This document shows positions 11,241-23,995 of a stretch of 64,000 nt of DNA, piece by piece. The stretch spans positions 177,565 to 241,564 of the forward strand of contig VZRZ01002348.1 in the NCBI GenBank assembly GCA_013398175.1. Reading direction: 5' to 3'. The notes beneath the pieces were generated by a model, which saw only the letters and a program-made list of their open reading frames with translations, was not told the DNA's origin and did no database searches. This stretch comes from Climacteris rufus. Taxonomy: Eukaryota; Chordata; Aves; Passeriformes; Climacteridae. The position numbers and the translations under genes were made by a program. Numbering within the stretch: position 1 is the first letter of the stretch; the number at the start of each line of letters is the position of its first letter.

Positions 11241-12990
11241 GCCCTGGATGGGCTCTGCCCTTCCCTGAGCCAGGAGAGCTGCTGTGCTCGCTGCTTGGGC
11301 GTTGCACATCCCAGCAGGAGCGTTGGCCCCGGGCACTGCAGAAATGCCTGCCAGGGCTCCGGAAACCATCCCCGGGGATGCTGTGGGAAGTGTTTCCTCG
11401 CCCAGGCCTCCACCCAGATGCTATTGTAATCTTTATCTTAAAGCAAGAGACAGGGAGTCTGCCAGGACACGGCTGGTGTTGGTAGAAACCGTTGTCATAA
11501 GCTGCCTTAGGGTGGAAAAAGGCTGTATAAGACAAAGCCTGTTTGACTTACAGAGAAGAACCACGATTGCAGCACTGACTTCTCTTCCCTTGGATTGCAT
11601 CCCTGGGCTCCAGCCTTGTAAGGAGTCTAGAAGCTTATGGGTTTAGTCCCAAAGAGGGCATTTTTTTCATCATGCATTTTTTACTGATCATGTCCCAGAG
11701 ACAAACCCCTGTGTGGGCAGCGATTTCTTTAGGCAGCACCAGTTTTTTTAGGGGACACATGTCCTTATCCTTGCTTGCTGAAAGGACCCCTTCAGCTCAA
11801 AACAAACCATGTCTGACTGCAATAAAATCCTTGAAGGACACTGAAAGGCCAAGAATCCAAAAAAACCTGAGATCTTTCAGAATACTTAAAATGTGTTTGG
11901 GAGAGCACTGAGGCAGGTGAAAATGGATCTTAAGGAAAAACTCTGTCTTCCTACCACTGATAGCACAGAAGTGCACAGAGGGATGGGAACTTGGAGGCTG
12001 AAGTTGGTCCAACATCCCACAGAGAGAGGAAGGCTTGGAAGTGATGCTAGCTGAGTGCCATAATTCCAGAGTAAGAGCATGTGAATGAGCAAGGCAGGAA
12101 ACACATAAGCCTCATTTTCCAGCCTCAAGCAGCCTGGGCAGGGGAGGAGAACCACTTCACAGGGGCCAGTCAATGTCTGCTGCCTTCCCAGCCCAGTGTT
12201 TGCTCTGATGTTTATCTGCAGTTCTGTAGGGTGGAAGATAACTTTAAACTTTCATATTCTCGAGTCAATATCACTCAGAGATTTGGTAAATGATGTTAAG
12301 AATCAACTAGAAAAAGACTGAGAGCAAAGGCTGATAAATTACAACTCAGTTGGGGTCCCTGAACCATGTAGTGCCCAAACTGTGCTGACAGATTTTTTAG
12401 TCATTTATTGGACCATGCCAGTAGCTGCTGGTGCTGCTGTGGGACAGGGACTAAGCACCACAGTCATCCCTGGAGTGCACTTGGCACGTGGTTAGAAAAG
12501 TGGTTAGTGTGGGAAGAAATGTTTGTTTCTCTGGAAGGGAGGAGAAAATGCTTAAGAAAAAAAGTTTTGTTAAAATTATGGTCTCTGGATTATTGTTTGC
12601 TGGGAACAGAGTGATGCTGATGTATTTTTTAATAACAAAGGTTGCTGGACATGGGAATAAACAAAAGTTATTAATACCTCCTTGCAGGATGACCTGGTTG
12701 GGAGGGGAGCCTGGGGTGAAGGAGCAAAGATCTCCAGGACTCTTGTCTTGTCTTTGCCCTTTCCCTCCTTGTCTTAACCCAATTGTGCCCGACCTGGCTC
12801 TGCTGAAGCGGGGGCACTGTGACCTGACCTATGGACAGAGCTGTTGGGAAACACTGATTAATTAAAGGTTGTAAAGCATTGCTGGGGCTTGGCAGGAAAG
12901 GCACAATGGGTACATAAAGTACTGGGAAGGAGTCACAATGATGTGATGTTTATGTATAGAAAAACTCAAGTGTCAAGTTTTCTTTCTTAA
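11241..12990. other. Unique sequence right of the minisatellite
   Basis: 11241-11420 is GC-rich and grades into ordinary sequence. Short frames (up to 125 codons, 12488-12865) show no recognisable domain. No repeat family was recognised. Confidence 0.45.
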
Positions 12991-13790
12991 AATGTTCTCT
13001 CTTTTTTTTTGCACATGAATTTCACATATGGAATTGCTATTGTGGAGGATTTTGTTGCCACCTAAGGACAGTATTCAAGGGGCAGAAAATCGATGTAAAT
13101 CTTAAACCCTCTCCATGGCTGTCACATAATTAATTTCATGTTTTACCAAGATTATCTCCCCAAATGAATTATGATAATAATATGTTTTCAATACCATTCA
13201 TTCAGCAATTAATCATTGCAGGGAAGAAACTTCATTTTGAGTGCTAGTAAAGTATATGTAAATTATTAATCAGGGTGTTGAACTAACAACAGATCACTGG
13301 ATGCCATCCAGGACAGATGAGATGCGACCACTTGCATGCACTTCTTAAAAGCAGGAATTTTATGCAGCCACTGGAAAACTCCTAGGAAAGACACTAAATT
13401 ACAGATATGCTGAGGGAAATCATGCTCAGATTTAAGGGTTCAGTATTGCACCAGGCATTGTAGAAAAGAAATGAAGAAAAATACAACGTAAAATATTTCT
13501 TAAAGTTCATATGCAGCGGTCTGTTTTGGAAGACAAAAAAGATGATAAAAGAAGAATTGGTAAGTCCAAGCTGTTATTAGAATAGTAAAAACATAGTGCT
13601 TATATACATAATGGCTTCACTTAGATTAAAAACCATAACTTATCTGAAAACCCTCTTTTTAGTACGTCGGGGGTTAAATATGGATCATAGCAGTTCTTAG
13701 AATGAAATTGTTTTTCCCTCGCTTCAATAAAGTATATTAAAAATAATTTCCTGAAAAGTAATAAAATACCATTATTTTGTTTGCAAACCA
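12991..13790. promoter_or_regulatory. AT-rich gene-free block, weak candidate non-coding element
   Basis: This block has few open frames and dense homeodomain-like cores, notably around 13127-13270 (CATAATTAATTTCATG, CAATTAATCATTGC, AAATTATTAATCAGG). No transposon or simple-repeat explanation is visible. It may be a conserved element or plain AT-rich desert; motif content alone cannot decide. Confidence 0.22.
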
Positions 13791-13897
13791 ACCCTATATT
13801 ATTCTTTTAAAGGGAAAGAATGTGCAGCTCCAGCACCAGGATCTCACACCCGAGTCCAGGCACAGCCAGCAAAGGGTCCCCCTCCTCTCCTGGTGTT

Positions 13898-13957
13898 TCA
13901 TGGGATCTTGGAATTGTTTAGGTTGGAAAAGCCCTCTAAGACCATCAAGTCCAACTT
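13898..13957 (-). mobile_element. Short CR1 3' tail (minus orientation)
   Basis: GGAATTGTTTAGGTTGGAAAAGCCCTCTAAGACC followed by ATCAAGTCCAAC, split here by position, is the reverse complement of an older CR1 3' terminus. Only about 60 bp remain. Confidence 0.75.
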
Positions 13958-15919
13958 GATGAGAAGGATCTGAGGTTTACAGTCACCTGTTCCTTCTGGC
14001 TATTTGCATTTGGTGTGGGATAGTATTAAAGAAATTTCCAAGGACGAGTACAATGTGCAATCTCCAAATGTCTGCAGGCTCATGTGCTCACCACGAGAGC
14101 AGCTGTAAATGCACCATGAGCCATGAGACTCATGTTTAAAAGTAGGAAAATGGCTTGTCACCAGCAGGAAGGTGGGATCCCCAAGCCATGTGCTGCATCT
14201 CATTGCTCTGTCCTCCCCCTGTTTACCATCCACCCTCTCCCCTTCCCAGGATTTCTGCCAGTATTTACCCAGGAATTTCCCCCACAGTAGGTAAGGGTGA
14301 TGCTCCTCTTCTCTCAGCACCAGAGGAGAGTTGCTTAGGAAGCATTGGGCTCTCCTACTGGCACAACCAGTGGTTTCTGAGGCACTCCCTGACATGGTTC
14401 ATCCCCACAAGGACATTGACAGCCTGTTGTGGGACACAGGCACACACAGGGTGGCCCTAAGTGCCACCAAGAATTCCCCTTTCATTCCCCTGCCCTGGGA
14501 GCTGGGTGGTTCCATCACGGAGGTGACAAGGTTAAAAAAGATGGGAAGAAATGGGAATATTCCTCCAGGCTTCGTTGTGGATGCAAAGGGCCCTTGAGGG
14601 ATTAAAATATGAAGATGGAAACTGTCATCTATTTTTGGAAATGTTTTCCTCTCAGGGACTAACTCCAAGGCTATTAATCAGCACAACAAGAAGAGGAAGA
14701 GACTCTCAAAGATCAATTGCTCCTTGCTAAAGAAGTAGTTCAAAATAATTGTATATGTGTTGGGGCTCTTTTTGGTGTAATTGAATGGTACCAAAAGAGT
14801 CAAGTATATTTAAGGGATAATCTCTCCTGTGCTGTAGTGAACAAAGCAATAAATGCCTGTTGAGATTGATTAATCACTGAGGAGGTGCCAAGGAGTTTAA
14901 TCCATCCCAGAAGTCTTTTATGACAAGGATCCTGCAAAGTGGTGGGGATTATTATTATGCACGAAAACTCATAGAAAATTTTAAAAAAATTCCCTGTCTT
15001 TGAAATACACAAATATTATGTTTCTGCATCCTGCAGCAAACCTCCACCCCAGAGACTGGAATAAGGATCTGCTGGTAAAACTGCCTGTGGACAGGAAAGG
15101 TTCCTGCAGTGTAATTCCTAGAAAGCATTCAGCTTCTGGATGGGGTATATCCAACCAATGGTCACCACACTCAAGAGTAAGAATGTTTGGCTTCCCCCAA
15201 AGTAATTCCCAAGGGCAAACTGTAAATGCTTTAGCTCCAGGGTCCATGGCTGCAGTGCAATGAATGCAAACTTCTCCACTGGATCTGCACTGAGAACCAG
15301 AAGAGTTTCCCCAGGATCTGTCTGGCTGCACCTCTATCAAATACCACCCAGTGGCACAGCCAGGAACTGTCCCATTTATTTGGGAATACCTTGTGGATGC
15401 ACTAATATATCCCAACCATATTTTGGCAAGAATCTTCTTTTGCCTCCCAGTTTCAGCTCAGAGTTCCACTAGCTTCTAATGGGCTTTGTGATAAACAGCA
15501 GCTCAAAAGCAGCTTTTATGACTTGCCATAAAATCTTGGAGTGAAAGCAGGCTCTTGTCCTCAGGGAAGTGTAAAGGTGCCCTCATCAGGTGCAAAGGTG
15601 AGGTTACAAACCTGGGCTGGATGTGGCCATCACTGGGTTCAAAACCACGAAGGGCTATGTGCTAGGAGTGTATTTTCACTGATGTTGTGCAAAACGAAAT
15701 GAAAGACTTAACTAGCATGAAAGGGCTTGACTGTTGGCCGTTCAATTCAGTGGGACTTTCTCCACCAGCTTCAAAAAATGTGAAGTCAGACCCCAAAAGA
15801 GACCTACAGCTGCTGCTACCTTAGCAGGGGCTGCTACAGCTGCATTGACTTTGCTTGCACAGGATGTGGTAAGAGAGTTTTCTGGTTAAGGAACTGGATG
15901 GAACCCCAGAGATCTGATT
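13958..15919. other. Unique sequence with no recognised gene or repeat
   Basis: Frames of up to 144 codons occur on the minus strand (14981-15415) but have no recognisable domain. The interval 14690-15010 is AT-rich. No repeat tail was recognised. Confidence 0.4.
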
Positions 15920-16015
15920 TCAGGGTTTATTTCTGCCCTAGACTTCCCATGCGACCCTGGGAAAGTCATTTGACTGTGGGTGTCTGTCCCCAGTCACAAA
16001 CCATCACCACCACTT
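15920..16015 (+). mobile_element. MIR-like SINE fossil (plus orientation)
   Basis: TTTCTGCCCTAGACTTCC then CATGCGACCCTGGGAAAGTC then ATTTGAC follow the MIR core (CTCTGCCACTTACTAGCTGTGTGACCTTGGGCAAGTCACTT). The copy is short and diverged, as expected for an element active in early amniotes. Confidence 0.5.
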
Positions 16016-17079
16016 TGTTTCTGGTCCCAAACTGGACTTTTAGCAAGGGAGGATGGAGGATGTCTTGCTCAAAGTGCCACCCCTACTTTGCACAATGTGG
16101 CCCCAGCCTTGGCTGACACCTCTGTGATGCAAAAGCACTGGAATTTTGGAGCAGAAAACATTTTTCACATGGGATAAAAATCTTATTTTGCCTACCTGAT
16201 TGGATAGTGCTCTGAGCTGTAACTACTCCAGAATGAACTGTCCCCAACTCTTATGAGACTATTTCTGTCTAGATTAATCTAATATGAACAAAAAATATTA
16301 GTACTAGAAAAGTCTGAAAATTGCTCTTTATTATTACTTGTGCGTAACAGATGAGTTTAAAATAAAATTCATATTCCCTTCACCTTCTCCTGAACAGTAG
16401 CTGGTATTTGATATCAGGAGATTTTTTCCTATTAAATTAATCAGAAGTCGTCAAGTTCTAGGTAACGTCAAGGTTTGGTTTTTTTTTTTTTTGGGGGGGC
16501 TAACTTCAGAATGAATACCAGTGAGTTTGAAAAGGGTATACATTTTTCATTATGTCAGATGAAAAGAACATCCTTCCTATTTGTATGATAGCGCAATAAA
16601 AGACATCACCAGTGACTTCAGCTCCTGGGTAATTTTTCACTTGTCTATCTGGTTCATTTTTCTTTGATCAAACAAAGACTAAAAATACTGTGGCATTTTA
16701 CCACTTCAAAACTCAGACATACGTAGACTTTATCTTTCCAAGAGAATATTGGAAACTACTGAATATTTGAATTGCCTGAACTTGGCGGTTTTTGGATAAG
16801 AACCAAGTTCCCCAAGCGTAGCAGAGCTGCAGCATCGCCTCTCTCAGTGCTCACTGCAACCCCACCCCAGTGCTGCCCCCAGCCAGTGCACAAGTGGGGC
16901 TGAATCAGGCACTTCCAAGCTGGAGGGAGTTGCATTGCCCACCTTTATTGCCCAGATATTTGAAAATCATCCTATTTTTTTCTTTTTTTTCCCACCAGAG
17001 GAGAAAAATGACAGTGTCAGAAGTGGCTTGGGCTCCTTGGTTGCTTAACCATCCCCTCCAGCTGCCTGACCCTGATTAA
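16016..17079. other. Unique sequence; poly-T/poly-G junction inside
   Basis: A T14 run is followed directly by G7 at 16479-16499. The rest is AT-leaning with no long frame and no recognised repeat. Confidence 0.45.
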
Positions 17080-17885
17080 TTCTTCCCCTGTGCTGCCTGC
17101 TTGCCTTTGTCTTTTGCTTTCTGCCTTCTTGCCGTGCTTATCTTTGGGCACTTCCCCTAATCCCACTCACTTCTCTATCATTTATTTTCCTCCTTTGTCC
17201 CCAAAATCAATGGCAAAGTTCTTAACTCTTGCTGCCTGAACTTCCTTTCCTTTATCTCACTTCCTCTCCTCTCTGCAGCGTTGTGTTCCTGCTTCTCCTC
17301 TCTCCACTGCACATTTATTCATTCAGCATTTTCTGCAGTGCTTTGCTTCCCTTCTCCACTGCTGGCTCTCCACCTTTTCCTTAGCTCCCCTTGGTCCAGC
17401 ACCTTTCCCAGCTCACTGGGTTCTCCAGCCCTCCACTCAGCCTTTCCACTGAGGCTGTTGCTCAATTACAGCCCACGTCCTGAAGGTCCTTTACTCCACA
17501 TCTGCCCCTCCAGACCTCTCCAGCTGTTTCCTCATCAGTCACTCCACCAGCATCACCACCTGAACCTCTGCTCCCAGATGTGCCCACATCTGTACCTCCC
17601 CTTTCAAAACACTTTTGCCTCGATCTCCAGCTTTTCCATCCTTGCCTTACAACCGCCTCGATTTCCATGATGAAGCTTTCCCTTCTCCCAAAGCCTCCCC
17701 TGCAACCCATCCTCTTTCTTCTCACCATTAATAATCTCTGCTCTCTCCCTCATCTAAACTGCTCCGTGTCTCTTGCCTTTTTTAGACCGTAAGTGCTTTG
17801 GGACAGGGAACATGGATCATCTATGTTTATAGAGTGACTGGTAAATTCTGTGACACTGTATAAATATTTCCTTTATTAATTACAG
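17080..17885 (+). mobile_element. Ancient L2-like LINE 3' region with pyrimidine-rich body
   Basis: The 3' part, near 17780-17875, reads TTTAGACCGTAAGTGCTTTG then GGACAGGGAACA and ends TATAAATATTTCCTTTATT. This fits the L2 3' end (TAGACTGTAAGCTCCTTGAGGGCAGGG...AATAAATATTTGTTGA). The ~700 bp before it are strongly C+T-rich on the plus strand (CTTCCTTTCC, CTCCTCTCTCC, CCTTCTCCC), like L2 3' UTRs. The 129-codon frame at 17281-17670 is a low-complexity artefact. The tail match is fairly good; assigning the whole pyrimidine-rich body to the element is inference. Confidence 0.45.
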
Positions 17886-17989
17886 TCTCCAGCATGAGAC
17901 CTTTCTTCAAAAAAGGTCTGCAGAAAGGAAATACATATTTTGGCAGCATCTCATTGAGTATGTTGACCTCAGTGTATAATTTCCCTCCC

Positions 17990-18265
17990 AGCACAGGAAA
18001 GCACATCCCCCAGCGATCGCTATCGCTGCAGCAGACACACAGCCCTCCCTCCACATGCAGGAGATAAAGACCTATCTGTTAACCTCCTGTTTGTCTCCAC
18101 ATCATCACAGACCCATTACCTGATAACGTTTTAAGCGAGGGTGACATTTCCTACACCTCAGCTCCCACAATTAGATCGGAGTGTCAGGGAACATCATGTC
18201 GGTGCAGGTAAGGAGAAGGGAGGCATTAATCTTCCCTGGCGGCACCGGTGCCAACTCTTTGTCAG
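17990..18265. promoter_or_regulatory. CpG-containing non-coding islet, candidate regulatory element
   Basis: The block holds more CpGs than its surroundings, including the perfect 10-bp palindrome AGCGATCGCT at 18012-18021 followed by ATCGCTGCAG. Further on are GATAA-type motifs (GGAGATAAAG, CCTGATAACG) and CAG|GTAAGG, a good-looking splice donor, near 18207-18212. It could be an enhancer or part of a non-coding exon; I see no convincing coding frame or acceptor. Confidence 0.28.
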
Positions 18266-20515
18266 GGCTGGAGTTACAATTCACTTCATTCCTTCACCCT
18301 GACACAAGGCTTTCCGTGGTGTTCAAGCCTCCCCTGTCCAGTGGGTGCTGGCTGAGGAGCTCATTGTGTGGATGTTTCCTCAGCTGGCCAACCACTGACT
18401 TGTGTCCTTCTTGCTCATACAGCATCTTACAGTGCTGCTGAGGTGGAGAAAAGCTCCTCTGGTGCCTGGGCTGAGCAGAGGGCACGGATGGACTTTGGCA
18501 AGTGTGTGTCCCACGGTGTGGATTAGCTGTGTGTGATATGGAGAGCAAAGAGATTGAGTATAAGAGAAAATCCAGGGAGGAAATGCACGTCCTTGCCAAA
18601 AATACTATAAATAAATCCTGCCACAGGCAGCACAGCCTGGTCTCAATATTGCCCAGGCTCTTCTTTCAAACTTTCCCCCTGCTCTGTACAGCTGTGCCTG
18701 CACAGCCATGCAGACACAACACTAGAAGTGTCTTTACACTCACGTATTTACAATATTATTTTTTTTTGGGGGACACAGATCAAATTTTGTTCATAAAAGA
18801 CACTTTTTATCCTTATGACTGTTTCCACATTAGGAATTGTACCAGTTACAATTACACCACGTATCTAAATATATTTTAAATAATCAGCTGCATTACCCAA
18901 ATAGATGAATATGAAACGTGTAGAGACCTCAGTCTAGTCCTTCATCAGCTCTCTCATAAATGAGTCTTAATGAAATATTGACTTAGTGCTGGCACTGTTT
19001 CAAGAGCTTGCTTGCACCTTGCCCTAACCAGTGTAATATCAAAAGCCTAATCACAGCATAAATCATCACAAACAAACAAACAATCAAACAAACATGTTTG
19101 ATTGCTTTGCAATGCGAGAGTTTAACAAGGCTTTCCCAACTGGGATCCTGGAAGCGAGGTAAGCCCAAACTGACAGCTGCTCTGCTGGAAACGGGAATGA
19201 TCGGGACCCAGCAGGAAAAAAGTACGTGTGAACTGGGGTTTTAAAGAGCCAGCTATGCCTCAGTGAAAACTCTTATGTTGGATTGTTCATTCTGAATAGC
19301 TATTGAGCCCATCAATACCTGCACCCCACTGCAGAAGAAACACACAGACTGTTTCTACCCCTGCATTTTATTCACCTCCTTTTACAAATTTCCTCCAGAA
19401 AACAGATTAATAATGAAATGGTGATATAAAATGGTGCAAAAGTCAAAGGCAAAGCTGTCAGAGAGCTGCAGAGGGTCCCACGGTGCCAAAGGACTCTGTG
19501 GCAAAACAGCAGATTGAATTCAATTCTGCTCAGCTCAAAGGGAACCCCCCAGCCTTCTCTCTCTGTGTGCTCACTGATGAGCTCCTCTTCAGCTCTCACT
19601 ACTTAGAGAAGAGATCTGAGAGCCACTGCTGATAGTTTGAAGAAACATCAGTCAAAGCTCATAGGCAGCCAAAAAGGCAACTAGAATATATAGGCATGTG
19701 TGCCTGAAAGCTCATTTAATTTTTCCAGCTGTATAGTTGGTGCAATAAAAGGTGCCACATCTGTCTATGAGCTCTGATCCATCTGTATCCCTCGACCATC
19801 ACAACTGCAGCAAAATGCCACTAAACCAGACAACATCATTATGCCACTAAATAAATTCATGTATGCTCACCTCTTGAATATTGTGTGCAGTTCCCCCATA
19901 TCCCCCTCAGCTTAGAAAACGAGATGATTGAAGGGGAAATATGATAAAGATCTGTAATAGCCTGAGTGGCATGGAGGAGGTGTAATGGGAGCCATTATGT
20001 GGTACTCAATTTAAGAATAAGTGTTTGCCACATGAAACTTGTGAACAGTTAAAGCAAATAGCAGGAACTCCTTTTTTTTTTTTTTTTCCATGTAAAACCT
20101 ACTTAAATTGTGGAATTAATTTGCCTCGGTGTGTCAACTCTATAAAAAAAAATTAATGGATTTTAAAGGGATAAGACAAATTTACACAGGAAGGTCGAAA
20201 GGATGGCTTGTGCCTGTTTCTTCCTCTTCCCACTCCTCTGGTTAAACTGCACTGAGCTGTACTGACTGGTACATCCTCGAGTGGTCACACTCCTCCAGTG
20301 CCCACACCTGCTGATTACTCTGTGCTCTTTAATTACTGTGCAGCTTCCACTTTTTGTGGCTTTCTGCTGGTCAGTAAAGAATATGATCAAATATGGAGAA
20401 TATATCAAAATATGGCCTTAGCATGCCTGTAGCTCCTTATGGGGAGAAGGTGTAAGGAAGGGAAAGTATGGATGAGGACACATTTGGTGTCCCAAAACCA
20501 CCACTTTCCCATAAT
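18266..20515. other. Unique sequence; simple A-rich and T-rich tracts only
   Basis: An AAAC-type simple stretch lies near 19068-19093, a T8 tract near 18761-18768 and a T16 tract at 20072-20087. No recognisable gene or transposon is present. Confidence 0.45.
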
Positions 20516-20517
20516 TA

Positions 20518-20672
20518 CACAGAATCACACAGAGTCATTTAGGATGGAAAACACCTCCAAGATCATCAAGTACAACCTGTGACTGATCCCCACCGTGTCA
20601 CCCAGACCAGAGCACTGAGTGCCACATCCAGTCATTCCTTGGACACCTCCTGGGATGGGGACTCCAGCACCT
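20518..20672 (-). mobile_element. CR1 LINE 3' tail (minus orientation)
   Basis: The left end reads CAGAATCACACAGAGTCATT then AGGATGGAAAACACCTCCAA GATCATCAAG by position. It continues through CACATCCAGTCATTCC and ends GGGGACTCCAGCACC. This is the classic reverse complement of the CR1 3' 150 bp. It is 5'-truncated. A plus-oriented CR1 tail begins about 95 bp to the right. Confidence 0.85.
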
Positions 20673-20763
20673 CTTTGTGGTTACAAAGGTTAAGTAGTTA
20701 CAAAGACTTGAACCATCAAGCTTGAACCATCACTGCCAGGAAAACAATATTTGTCTATTTCTA

Positions 20764-21030
20764 TCTAATGGCTTCAAACTGCCAGAGGGCAGGGTTAGAT
20801 GGGATATTGGGAAGAAATTCTTGGCTGTGAGGGTGGGGATGTCCTGGCACAGGGTGCCCAGAGAAGCTGTGGCTGCCCCATCCCTGGAAGTGCCCAAGGC
20901 CACGTTGGTGGATGGGGCTGGGAGCAGCCTGGGACAGTGGAAGGTGTCCCTGCCCATGGCAGGGTGTTGAAAGGAGATGGTCTTTAAAGTCCCTTCCAAC
21001 CCAGGCCATTTCGTTTTTCTGTGATTATAT
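20764..21030 (+). mobile_element. CR1 LINE 3' tail (plus orientation), relatively young type
   Basis: It begins TAATGGCTTCAAACTGCCAG and contains GAAGCTGTGGCTGCCCCATC and GTGTCCCTGCCCATGGCAGG, then AGTCCCTTCCAACCC and a CTGTGATTAT end. The same diagnostic segments recur at 40.2 and 62.9 kb with few differences. The 82-codon plus-strand frame and the 142-codon minus-strand frame here are CR1-derived shadows. Confidence 0.9.
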
Positions 21031-23995
21031 TTGTATTTATTAACTATCCCCCAGCAAAGCCTTGTCCCATTTGTTGGTCTCATTCCTCTGTCGAGTCTTG
21101 ACTGACTGGAATTGGTTTGTGTTGAATGTGCTGGAGCCAAGGACCTGGCAGCATCCATGCTCCCTGGTTAGGAATGGCCTGAGTTGGACAAACCTCTGCC
21201 TGTGCAGCTGTTGTAATTTCAGATGAGAAGGAGTCACTGCAGAACATGGGAAGCACAGTCCTTGTGTTCATGCTCTCCACAGCTGCTGCCCTTATCAGCA
21301 CTATCGTGTTTAAGGTTTCACATGGTGTGGGATAAGCAGCTTTAAGTCGTCTGCATACAGCCACAAACAGGGAGTGTTAAAATCAGGATTAGGGCTGGGG
21401 TCTTCTTGGCTTCACTCCTGCACTCACTTAGTCCATGGTTCCTTAGTACAGAGGGACAGAAATGCTGGCTTTGACCTAGGATTTAGTCCAGTGTCCTGGA
21501 GCTTTAGATTAGAAATCTCTACCAAAATTATTCCTCATTAGCCTTCAAAGTGATCCAGAATATTTTCATATCCCCAGGTCCCTGTTGCTGTCAGTTCACA
21601 CACATACACTGAACAGGCTCCTTCCCTCCCCAGAACAGCTTTTCCTCATTTGGGGCTACCCTGCACAACTCCTGTTCCTGCCAGTGGGAGTTGTGTGTGT
21701 CTAAGAAGAGAATTTGGCTGCGGAACAGTATTTTAACTACTATATTTAACATATTGTATTATGACATTTACAATATTTCCCCCAAAGCTCTTCTCAGATT
21801 GAAGAGAAGCGACTCTCTGCGTTGTGCTGGCCCTTTTTGCTTGCTGACTGACAGGGAAATTAAATCAGTTCATTGCTTGTATGTCGTACACGACTAATTG
21901 TGCTCAGCATGGTTGAGCAATAGCTTATTCTATGAGCCACCCCATGGACCTCCCCAGAGCCTCTCCCTGCGAGGGAGGGCTCCTCCTGAGCGAGGCTGGG
22001 CATCTGCCTCTGCATCTGAATGAAGATCTTTGTCACCAGCAAAGTTTGGGGGCTGGGGGTTTGCTTCATTTTGGGGGAGGTTGTCCGGGTTTCTCTGGGT
22101 GAATTCAGCTCTTTGAATGTAGTTTCATAAAGCTGGATTGGAATAACATTTACAGCAAAATCTGTTTCATTTGATGTTAATTATTTAATATAAATTCAGT
22201 TATTATGCCATGCCCCAGTAGCACACAAACTGTTCAACCATAAACAGATGAAAGACTACTTCAGGGGCAAACCACTAATGTCTGGAGACATGAGTCAGAT
22301 AACGGAGTCTTGGAGAGGAGGAGGAGGGATCTATATCCAAGAGTAACTGAACACAGCCCTTTTAATCTAGAAATAGGACTATAAATTCCAGGAGATAATT
22401 TAGTCTTCTGAAACGTTTGGTTCTGTGGGCCTCAGAAGAATAAAGCAGTGTGCACAATTTTGTAGAGAGGGAATAGTTCATTGAGACCAAAAAAAAATTT
22501 GACTTCAAAACAAAAGCATAGGAGTGCATTAATTTCCCTGGAGTCCTTTGGAACAGTTTGGATCATTTCTAGTGTTGTTCATACAGCCTTTTAGAGTGAA
22601 CTATTGCAAGAGAAAACTTCCCTACACCCAGAGCCCAAGATATGTCTTAAGTGTACAACCAGAGGCAGATCAAAATTCCTGAAAGAGCTCCCCAGTGCCT
22701 TGAGCAGACACGTGATGGTCACAACTTCTGCCTCTGAATGCTTGAAAGCTCCTTCTATTGGAAATGTGGGTTCTGAATCGATACCATTCCTCCTGTTCTA
22801 GTCAGATTTTGGCTGGATTTGAGGACTGCACCTCAGATTTGTGTTGTTTTGGACCTGGAGGAGGCAACTTCCCATGTCCCTGCTGCAAGGACTTGCATCT
22901 CTGTGGAAAATTCAGGTTCACTGTGGTGTACAATGGTGTGATCTCTGATATGGTACTATTTAATGGTACTGTCTCTAGGGGCCATAACATGCTTTGGGAT
23001 CTACTTCTGAGGCTCCTGAGCATCTCCTGCTGAACTTGAGCATGGGTGGTGCCTCAGGAACCTCTCCCCAACACAAGGCTGTGTAGTGCTGTGTCAGTAC
23101 ATGCTCCAAGTCTGTTTTCCAGAAGTAGCTGGTGATTTAAAAAGCCAAGTGCCATTCTGGAAGGTAATTTAATCACTTCAGAGTGTAAACATGACTGAAA
23201 GCCAGCAACATTGAAGGTGCAATTTATCTTATCTCCCTTAGCTGCCCAAAAGTTGGACCAGGCTTCCTGGGCTCCTCCACAGGCAGCGGAGAGCAAAGTT
23301 CCTGAGGCTGGTGATGGATGTAGGTGACATGGTCTGCCCTGTGTAGGCACTGGGCTTCTCCACTGGCACACAGAGAGCCCAAGCATCCGTGTGGGACCAG
23401 ATATTTAACTTGTAAACAGTTAGAGATACATAAATTAGGGGTTTAGCATTCTGAAATGTAGCATACGGTACAGATACTGAAAAAACCACTTTGGATGGTT
23501 TGTAACTCCCTGCTGATGTGAGCTCAGAGTTTCCTGGATCCAAGAAAACCTCTTTTATAGGTCTCTGCTATGCATAAAGCTCAGATTCCCATGCAGTTTA
23601 GATGCCACTGTTATGCTAATGGCATGGGGGGTAAGCACACTCTGGTACAACCTCTGCACAATTAGGAATTCAAGTAACTCCAGGAATTTAGCTCCCAATT
23701 CACACTTGAAATAGCACAGCCTTGGCTTTTTAGTAGTTTCCCTTGTATTCCCACCTGCAGTGTGGCTCATCCTCCAGAGGTTTAAGAACAACATGTTGTG
23801 ATTTAGGGACAACAGAGCAGCACTGGGAAATTCACCCTGTGGCGATGGAGACCAGTGAGGACTACGAGGTAGATCCAGCCTTTAAACAACCCTTTTTGGG
23901 AAGTGCCAACCCCAAAGCCCAGCAGACACCTCAAGTACCAGGGAAGCTGTAGGAACTCTTTTAATGCCTGTCCCTGTGGCTGTAAAGTCTGTCAT
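21031..23995. other. Unique sequence with no recognised gene or repeat
   Basis: Short frames only, up to 110 codons (23054-23386 minus), without domains. The stretch 22100-22480 is AT-rich. No transposon tail was found. Confidence 0.4.

Noticed and set aside
10212..11535. Open frames of about 226-336 codons on both strands around 10.2-11.5 kb
   Set aside because: They run through the 285-bp N gap and the 20-bp minisatellite. All six frames are open because three units make exactly 20 codons, and the sequences are simple repeats.
17281..17670. 129-codon serine/leucine/proline-rich frame
   Set aside because: Low-complexity translation of a C+T-rich strand attributed to an old LINE body.
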